DNA from: Blautia parvula
GTDB lineage: Bacteria; Bacillota; Clostridia; Lachnospirales; Lachnospiraceae
DNA: 64,000 nucleotides
Direction of reading: 5' to 3'
NCBI RefSeq assembly: GCF_020215665.1
Contig: NZ_CP084061.1
Span: 5,051,001 to 5,115,000, forward strand
In this document: piece by piece, positions 59,226 to 64,000 of the stretch
Numbering within the stretch: position 1 is the stretch's first letter
How the letters are laid out: the number at the start of each line of letters is the position of its first letter
The notes under the pieces: model-generated
Told to the model about the DNA's origin: nothing
Databases searched by the model: none
The model's input: only the letters and a program-made list of their open reading frames with translations
Program-made: the position numbers and the translations under genes

Positions 59226-59939
59226 ATGAGCAGTGCTTATGATAAATTGTTAAATCGGTTGAATGCGTACAGGAAAATGCAGAACATGAGCCAGGAGAGC
59301 ATGGGCAGTGTCATGGGAATTACGCAGAGTCATTACAGCAAGGTGGAGAACGGAAAGAAGATCATCTCCGGTGAGGAGCTGCATAATCTGGATATGAACG
59401 GCATTGATGTAGATTACCTGGTCTCCGGTATAAAAAGTCCACGCACAGTCCTGGATGATTTGATGGAAGCCTGCGGCAGGGAGAAAAAGGCGGAGCTGCT
59501 TCAACTTATCGTGTGGACCATACAGCAGGGAATGGAAAACGCACAGATCGGAGGAAGTGCGGCGGTGCGCTGCACCAGGGAAATTGAGCTTCTGAGGTAT
59601 CAGGTCTTCCCCCACACTTCAGAACATACGGTTTGGTACAGAATCCGCATGGCAAATGAAATGACCCAGGGCGAGATGGCAGAGGCGCTGGATGTGAGCG
59701 TGAAGCGCTACAGGGAGATCGAAAAAGGAAATACCAGGGCAAGCGCCGAGGTGGTGGCTGCGCTCTATGAGAACCTGGGCTACCTGCCGTCCATTATACT
59801 GGAGGAGGACGTGGTCAACCTGTCCAGCCTGAACCTTATATGGGAAGAATTTGAAGAAGAACTGCAGAAGGAACTGGAGGCATTTATCCGGAAGGGATGC
59901 GGCCTGTGGGAATGCAGACCGGGCGGGAGATCGAAATAG
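59226..59939 (+). CDS. XRE-type regulator with two helix-turn-helix domains
   Basis: This 237-residue protein carries two Cro/C1-type HTH domains. The first (about 8-65) has NMSQESMGSVMGITQSHYSKVENGKK. The second (about 138-195) has EMTQGEMAEALDVSVKRYREIEKGNTRASAEVVAALYENLG. A helical linker separates them, and a C-terminal acidic helix follows. Two different HTHs in one chain may bind an asymmetric site or use one for protein contacts. No phage genes are nearby. It stands alone before xylB, and its target is unknown. Confidence 0.82.
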   Translation: MSSAYDKLLNRLNAYRKMQNMSQESMGSVMGITQSHYSKVENGKKIISGEELHNLDMNGIDVDYLVSGIKSPRTVLDDLMEACGREKKAELLQLIVWTIQQGMENAQIGGSAAVRCTREIELLRYQVFPHTSEHTVWYRIRMANEMTQGEMAEALDVSVKRYREIEKGNTRASAEVVAALYENLGYLPSIILEEDVVNLSSLNLIWEEFEEELQKELEAFIRKGCGLWECRPGGRSK

Positions 59940-59956
59940 ATCCTCCGCCTTTTTTT
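59922..59956 (+). terminator. Terminator overlapping the XRE gene stop
   Basis: GGCGGGAGATC pairs imperfectly with GATCCTCCGCC across the stop codon, and seven T follow. Confidence 0.65.
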
Positions 59957-60101
59957 ATATGCTGCTGCTCCTTCCGTATCCGGAAGCGCATTTCACCATG
60001 TTTCTACTGATGAAGCAGATTTTCTTTCCATTTCGTATGACGCATGATATGATAAATAAAAGTAACGGTTCCGTATACCGGATAAAAATGGGAGGTTATA
60101 A

Positions 60102-61583
60102 ATGGAATACTATTGCGGAATAGACCTGGGCACTTCCAGTGTAAAAGTCATGCTTCTGGGCGCCGACGGTACTGTGGCGGGCACAGAGTCGGCAGGATAT
60201 GACATCAGGAAACACTCACCCTGTGAGGCAGAGCAGGATATGGAATATCTCTGGCAGCGGACAAGGCAGAGCATAGCGGCACTGCTTGGAAAATATCCGG
60301 AGGCCGCGGCTCATATCCGGGGTATCAGCTTTTCCGGGCAGATGCACGGCATGGTGGCAGTGGATAAGAACGGAAAGCCGGTGCGGGACGCCATTATCTG
60401 GGCTGACCAGCGCTCCGGGGATGCCATAGGGCATATCTGGGATACCATATCTGAGAAGGAGTGGAAGAGGACTACTTTAAACACACTCTGTACAGGATTT
60501 CTCATCGCATCCCTGCTCTGGATGAGGGAGAATGAGCCGCAGCGGTATGCGGAAACCGCCCGTGTCATGCTGCCAAAAGACTATATCCGGTTCCGCATGT
60601 GCGGTGAGATCGCCACAGATGTGACGGATGCCTCCTCCACAGGCATATTTGAGGTGGAAAAAAGACAGTGGGCCTGGGAGCTGATCGACAAACTGGGCCT
60701 GAGGCGGGAAATGTTTCCCTTCTGCGGGGAATCTTATGAGCAGGCAGGCCGCGTCAGCGGTTCCTGTTCCCGGGAAACGGGGCTTGCAGAGGGAACCCCT
60801 TTATTTTTAGGAGGCGGCGATTCCATGATGCAGCTCGCCGGAAACGGAATCATCAGGCCGGGGATACTCTCCTGTAATATCGGGACCGCAAGCCAGGTGG
60901 CCTGTGCCCTGGACAGACCCATACACGACACAGAATTCAGGACCAATACCTTCTGCCATACAGGCAGCGGACTGTGGGAGATACAGGGTTCCTCCCTGAC
61001 CGGAGGCGTGGCGCTGAAATGGCTTCGGGACAACATACTGCATATGTCAGACTTTGAGGAGATGGCAGACCTTGCCGGGACAGCACCTGCGGGAAGTGAC
61101 GGGCTTCTTTTTCTTCCTTATCTCAGCGGGGAGCGCTGCCCCTATAATGATCCAAATGCGCGGGGAATCTATTTCGGCATGAGTCTGTATCACAGCCGGG
61201 AGCATCTGATACGGAGCACCATGGAGGGTGTGATCTTCGGGCTGAAGGAATCCCTGGAGATATTCAAAGGCATGGGCATCCGGTTTGACAGGGTGACAGC
61301 ATCCGGAGGCGGTGCCAGGGGACGGCTTTTCAGAGAAATCCAGGCAGATGTATTTGAGGCGGAGATCCACACGGCAGGGGAGGCGGAACAGGCCTGTGTG
61401 GGCGCTGCCATGACCGCTGCTGTGGGCTGCGGTGCGTTTTCCTCCTACGAGGAGGCGTGCCGTGCACTGCTGCGTCCGGGGACAGAGGTGACGGTTCCTG
61501 ACAAGGAGCGTGTTAAAATATACCGGGAATGTTTTGCACGTTTTCAGGAGCTGTATCAGAAGAATGAAACGCTGTTTTCTTGA
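60102..61583 (+). CDS. xylB: Xylulokinase
   Basis: XylB phosphorylates D-xylulose to xylulose 5-phosphate for the pentose phosphate pathway. The 493-residue FGGY kinase has the N-terminal phosphate motif GIDLGTSSVKVMLLG, FSGQMHGMV (xylulokinase-type substrate contact), WADQRSGD and catalytic base D240 in GGGDSMMQL. The ATP motif TASGGGARG is in the C-terminal half. The length is normal. No xylA isomerase lies next to it, which is unusual. It fits the GH3 and GH43 enzymes in the window as the intracellular end of xylan use. Confidence 0.92.
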   Translation: MEYYCGIDLGTSSVKVMLLGADGTVAGTESAGYDIRKHSPCEAEQDMEYLWQRTRQSIAALLGKYPEAAAHIRGISFSGQMHGMVAVDKNGKPVRDAIIWADQRSGDAIGHIWDTISEKEWKRTTLNTLCTGFLIASLLWMRENEPQRYAETARVMLPKDYIRFRMCGEIATDVTDASSTGIFEVEKRQWAWELIDKLGLRREMFPFCGESYEQAGRVSGSCSRETGLAEGTPLFLGGGDSMMQLAGNGIIRPGILSCNIGTASQVACALDRPIHDTEFRTNTFCHTGSGLWEIQGSSLTGGVALKWLRDNILHMSDFEEMADLAGTAPAGSDGLLFLPYLSGERCPYNDPNARGIYFGMSLYHSREHLIRSTMEGVIFGLKESLEIFKGMGIRFDRVTASGGGARGRLFREIQADVFEAEIHTAGEAEQACVGAAMTAAVGCGAFSSYEEACRALLRPGTEVTVPDKERVKIYRECFARFQELYQKNETLFS

Positions 61584-61672
61584 CAAATCCCCTTCCTATT
61601 GATAAGGTGTTATAGTACCGGCCGGTAAGCGGTTCAACTGGCTGAACAGCTGCCGGATTTGGATCAAGGAAA

Positions 61673-61701
61673 GTAACAGTTCAGTTTGTCTGAATTGTTG
61701 C
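61673..61701. repeat. Hairpin of the GTAAC...TTCAG family
   Basis: GTAACAGTTCAG (61673-61684) and CTGAATTGTTGC (61690-61701) are inverse complements at 10 of 12 positions. It ends about 20 bp before the tex start and close to its ribosome binding site. Confidence 0.45.
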
Positions 61702-61722
61702 CAAGGAAAAAAGGAGAAATAC

Positions 61723-63864
61723 ATGGATATCATTTTAGCATTGACAGAAGAACTGAAAGTGGAGAAGTGGCAGGTGGAAGCTGCCGTTAAACTGATAGAT
61801 GAGGGAAACACCATACCGTTTATTTCCCGTTACCGTAAGGAGGCCACCGGCGCGCTGAATGACGAGGTGCTGAGAAATCTGTACGAACGCCTGAATTACC
61901 TGCGGAACCTGGAGGATAAGAAGAACCAGGTGCTCGCCAGCATTGAGGAGCAGGGCAAACTGACAGAGGAGCTGAAGAAGCAGATCCTGGCAGCCCAGAC
62001 CCTGGTGGTCGTGGAGGACCTGTACCGCCCGTATCGTCCGAAGCGCCGCACAAGAGCCACCATTGCCAAGGAAAAAGGCCTGGAACCCCTGGCAAATATC
62101 ATTCTGCTGCAGATGACAGACAAGTCCCTGGAAGAGGAAGCAAAGGCATTTTTATCCGAGGAAAAAGAGGTCAAAACCCCGCAGGATGCCATTGCAGGGG
62201 CAAAAGACATAGTGGCAGAGAGCATTTCCGATGAGGCGGACTACCGAATTCGCATCAGGGATATGACGGTGAAGAAGGGAAGGGTGGTTTCCGCTGCCAA
62301 GAACCCGAAAGAATCATCTGTCTATGAGATGTACTATGATTATGAGGAGCCTATTGCAAAGGTGGCGGGCCACAGAGTCCTGGCCCTGAACCGCGGGGAG
62401 AAGGAAAAAATCCTCACCGTGAAAATTGAAGCTCCCACAGAGGATATCATCCGCTACCTGGAAAAACAGGTGATCACCCGCAGTAACCCCAACACCACAC
62501 CTGTTTTAAGGGACGTGGTGGAGGACAGCTACAGCCGTCTGATCGGCCCTGCCATTGAGAGGGAGATCCGCAATGATATGACAGAGAAGGCAGAGGACGG
62601 AGCGATCAAGGTGTTCAAGAAGAACCTGGAACAGCTCCTCATGCAGCCTCCTATTGTAGGACAGGTCGTCCTTGGATGGGACCCGGCCTTCCGTACCGGC
62701 TGTAAGCTGGCAGTGGTAGACCCCACCGGAAAAGTGCTGGACACGGTAGTTGTCTATCCCACAGCCCCCACAACCCCGGCAAAAATCGCCGCGGCAAAAG
62801 AGACTGTGAAAAAACTCATCCGCAAATACAACATCACACTGATCTCCCTGGGCAACGGCACCGCTTCTAGAGAGTCTGAGCAGGTGATTGTGGAAATGCT
62901 GAAGGAGATAACCGAGAACGTGCACTATGTCATCACCAACGAGGCCGGAGCCTCCGTGTACTCTGCCAGCAAACTGGCTACAGAGGAATTCCCCAACTTC
63001 GATGTGGGACAGAGAAGTGCCGCATCCATTGCCAGACGCCTTCAGGACCCTCTGGCAGAGCTGGTGAAGATCGATCCGAAGTCCATCGGTGTAGGCCAGT
63101 ATCAGCATGACATGAACCAGAAGAAGCTGGGCGAAGCCCTGTCCGGCGTTGTGGAGGACTGTGTAAATAAGGTGGGCGTGGATCTGAACACCGCCTCTGT
63201 TTCGCTTTTGGAATACGTGTCCGGTGTCAGCAAAGCCATCGCGAAAAATATCGTGACCTACAGGGAGGAAAACGGCCGTTTTGAGGACAGAAAACAGCTT
63301 TTAAAAGTAGCCAAGCTGGGGCCGAAAGCCTTTGAGCAGTGTGCCGGCTTCCTGCGCATCACAGGCGGGAAGAATCCTCTGGATGCCACCAGTGTCCATC
63401 CCGAGAGCTATGAAGCAGCAGAAAAATTCCTGGACAGTATGGGAATGAAGCCTGCGGATATCTTTGGCGGCAATGCGGTATATTATGTGAAAGACTACAA
63501 AAAGATGGCGGAAAAGCTGGGCGTGGGTGAGATGACCCTGCGGGACATTGTAAAAGAGCTCACCAAGCCGGGACGTGATCCCCGTGAGGAGATGCCGAAA
63601 CCTGTGCTGCGCACAGATGTCCTGGATATGAAGGACCTGAAAGAGGGCATGGTCCTCAAAGGAACGGTGAGAAACGTGATCGATTTCGGAGCATTTGTGG
63701 ATATAGGTGTGCATCAGGACGGTCTGGTGCATATTTCCGAGATGACAGAGCGCTTTATCAAACATCCGCTTGAGGCAGTCAGCGTAGGTGACGTGGTGGA
63801 TGTGAAAGTGCTCAGTGTGGACTTGAAAAAGAAGAGAATTTCCCTTACCATGAAAGGTATCTGA
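61723..63864 (+). CDS. tex: Tex-family RNA-binding transcription accessory protein
   Basis: Tex is a conserved nucleic-acid-binding protein related to eukaryotic Spt6. The 713-residue protein has the helical N-terminal domain (VAAVKLIDEGNTIPFISRYRKEATGALND), a YqgF/RNase-H-like domain (GWDPAFRTGCKLAVVDPTGKVLDT), helix-hairpin-helix motifs (SVSLLEYVSGVSKAIAKNIVTYREENGRF) and a C-terminal S1 domain (about 640-712, GMVLKGTVRNVIDFGAFVDIGVHQDGLVHISEM). All domains are intact and the length is standard. An AAAGGAG site precedes ATG 61723. Confidence 0.96.
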   Translation: MDIILALTEELKVEKWQVEAAVKLIDEGNTIPFISRYRKEATGALNDEVLRNLYERLNYLRNLEDKKNQVLASIEEQGKLTEELKKQILAAQTLVVVEDLYRPYRPKRRTRATIAKEKGLEPLANIILLQMTDKSLEEEAKAFLSEEKEVKTPQDAIAGAKDIVAESISDEADYRIRIRDMTVKKGRVVSAAKNPKESSVYEMYYDYEEPIAKVAGHRVLALNRGEKEKILTVKIEAPTEDIIRYLEKQVITRSNPNTTPVLRDVVEDSYSRLIGPAIEREIRNDMTEKAEDGAIKVFKKNLEQLLMQPPIVGQVVLGWDPAFRTGCKLAVVDPTGKVLDTVVVYPTAPTTPAKIAAAKETVKKLIRKYNITLISLGNGTASRESEQVIVEMLKEITENVHYVITNEAGASVYSASKLATEEFPNFDVGQRSAASIARRLQDPLAELVKIDPKSIGVGQYQHDMNQKKLGEALSGVVEDCVNKVGVDLNTASVSLLEYVSGVSKAIAKNIVTYREENGRFEDRKQLLKVAKLGPKAFEQCAGFLRITGGKNPLDATSVHPESYEAAEKFLDSMGMKPADIFGGNAVYYVKDYKKMAEKLGVGEMTLRDIVKELTKPGRDPREEMPKPVLRTDVLDMKDLKEGMVLKGTVRNVIDFGAFVDIGVHQDGLVHISEMTERFIKHPLEAVSVGDVVDVKVLSVDLKKKRISLTMKGI

Positions 63865-63946
63865 GAATTACTTCTTACACGTGGCTGTACTGCAGGACAT
63901 GGAGTGAACAGTAAAATCTGAGGAAAACAGAAAGGAAGCGTCGAGA

Positions 63947-64000
63947 ATGAATGCAAACAGAGTAAGGATTGAAAAGCTGCAGGAAGAAATGGCAGCAGCG
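63947..64000 (+). CDS. 5' end of a probable M24 metallopeptidase (Xaa-Pro aminopeptidase type), cut by the window
   Basis: Only 18 codons are visible (MNANRVRIEKLQEEMAAA). The opening NRVRIEKLQEEM resembles the first helix of aminopeptidase P family proteins, but this is too short for certainty. A GAAAGGAAG site precedes ATG 63947. Confidence 0.4.
   Translation, partial: MNANRVRIEKLQEEMAAA

Overview
The window looks like chromosomal DNA of a Gram-positive, anaerobic, gut-type Clostridium relative in the family Lachnospiraceae, probably Blautia or a close neighbour. This is inferred from protein style, not from a database search. Supporting signs are strong AGGAGG ribosome binding sites, a YesM/YesN two-component pair, AdhE, PdxS/PdxT, long-form HPF, a singleton glycine riboswitch, DUF975/DUF2752/PF06541 membrane proteins and several plant-polysaccharide glycosidases. 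No rRNA, tRNA, CRISPR array, prophage or insertion sequence was recognised.

Layout. 0.2-7.1 kb: YesM/YesN two-component system, a GH3 glycosidase and a DUF4340-type lipoprotein. 7.2-9.6 kb: an accessory-looking pair, kptA (RNA 2'-phosphotransferase) and a serine/threonine kinase whose C-terminal half is two tandem DnaK substrate-binding-like domains. The pair lies among imperfect direct repeats. 9.7-12 kb: a secreted protein with an OmpR-type regulator and a kinase without HAMP. 12-16 kb: VOC protein, PF06541 membrane protein, CAT-like acetyltransferase, GH43. 16-22.8 kb: MntP, a dicarboxylate symporter, a glycine-riboswitch-controlled AGCS symporter, a cell-wall polysaccharide deacetylase, PdxS/PdxT. 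22.8-32.2 kb: AdhE, TypA, a tandem-OB SSB-like protein, CobO, DapA, DapB, a repeat lipoprotein, HPF. 32.3-37 kb: an orphan sugar-binding lipoprotein and GH42 beta-galactosidase, divergent from a GntR regulator with repeated operator-like sites between them.

37-44.2 kb: secA, a small conserved-looking unknown, prfB with a programmed +1 frameshift, and a threonine-branch cluster (ACT protein, homoserine dehydrogenase, apgM-type phosphomutase) with no ordinary thrB. 44.2-48.1 kb: an ABC exporter with an AgrC/AgrA-like GHKL/LytTR pair and a plausible LytTR operator. 48.2-56.8 kb: an OmpR two-component pair followed by a tightly packed six-gene envelope/transport operon (lipoprotein, two membrane proteins, ABC ATPase, large exported beta-domain protein, membrane-anchored protein) for which I recognise no characterised counterpart. 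56.9-64 kb: DUF975, DUF2752 and DUF4190-like membrane proteins, a double-HTH regulator, XylB, Tex, and the first codons of a probable M24 peptidase.

How the genes fit together. GH3, GH43, GH42 and XylB point to breakdown of xylan- and galactan-type oligosaccharides, with xylulose entering the pentose phosphate pathway and ethanol formed through AdhE. Lysine, threonine and PLP biosynthesis, SecA, RF2, TypA, HPF and Tex are core housekeeping. The accessory interest lies in the kinase-chaperone fusion next to kptA, the 50.5-56.8 kb operon, the unusual prfB recoding site (UAA instead of the usual UGA), and a dispersed family of GTAACTGTTCA-type palindromes between genes.
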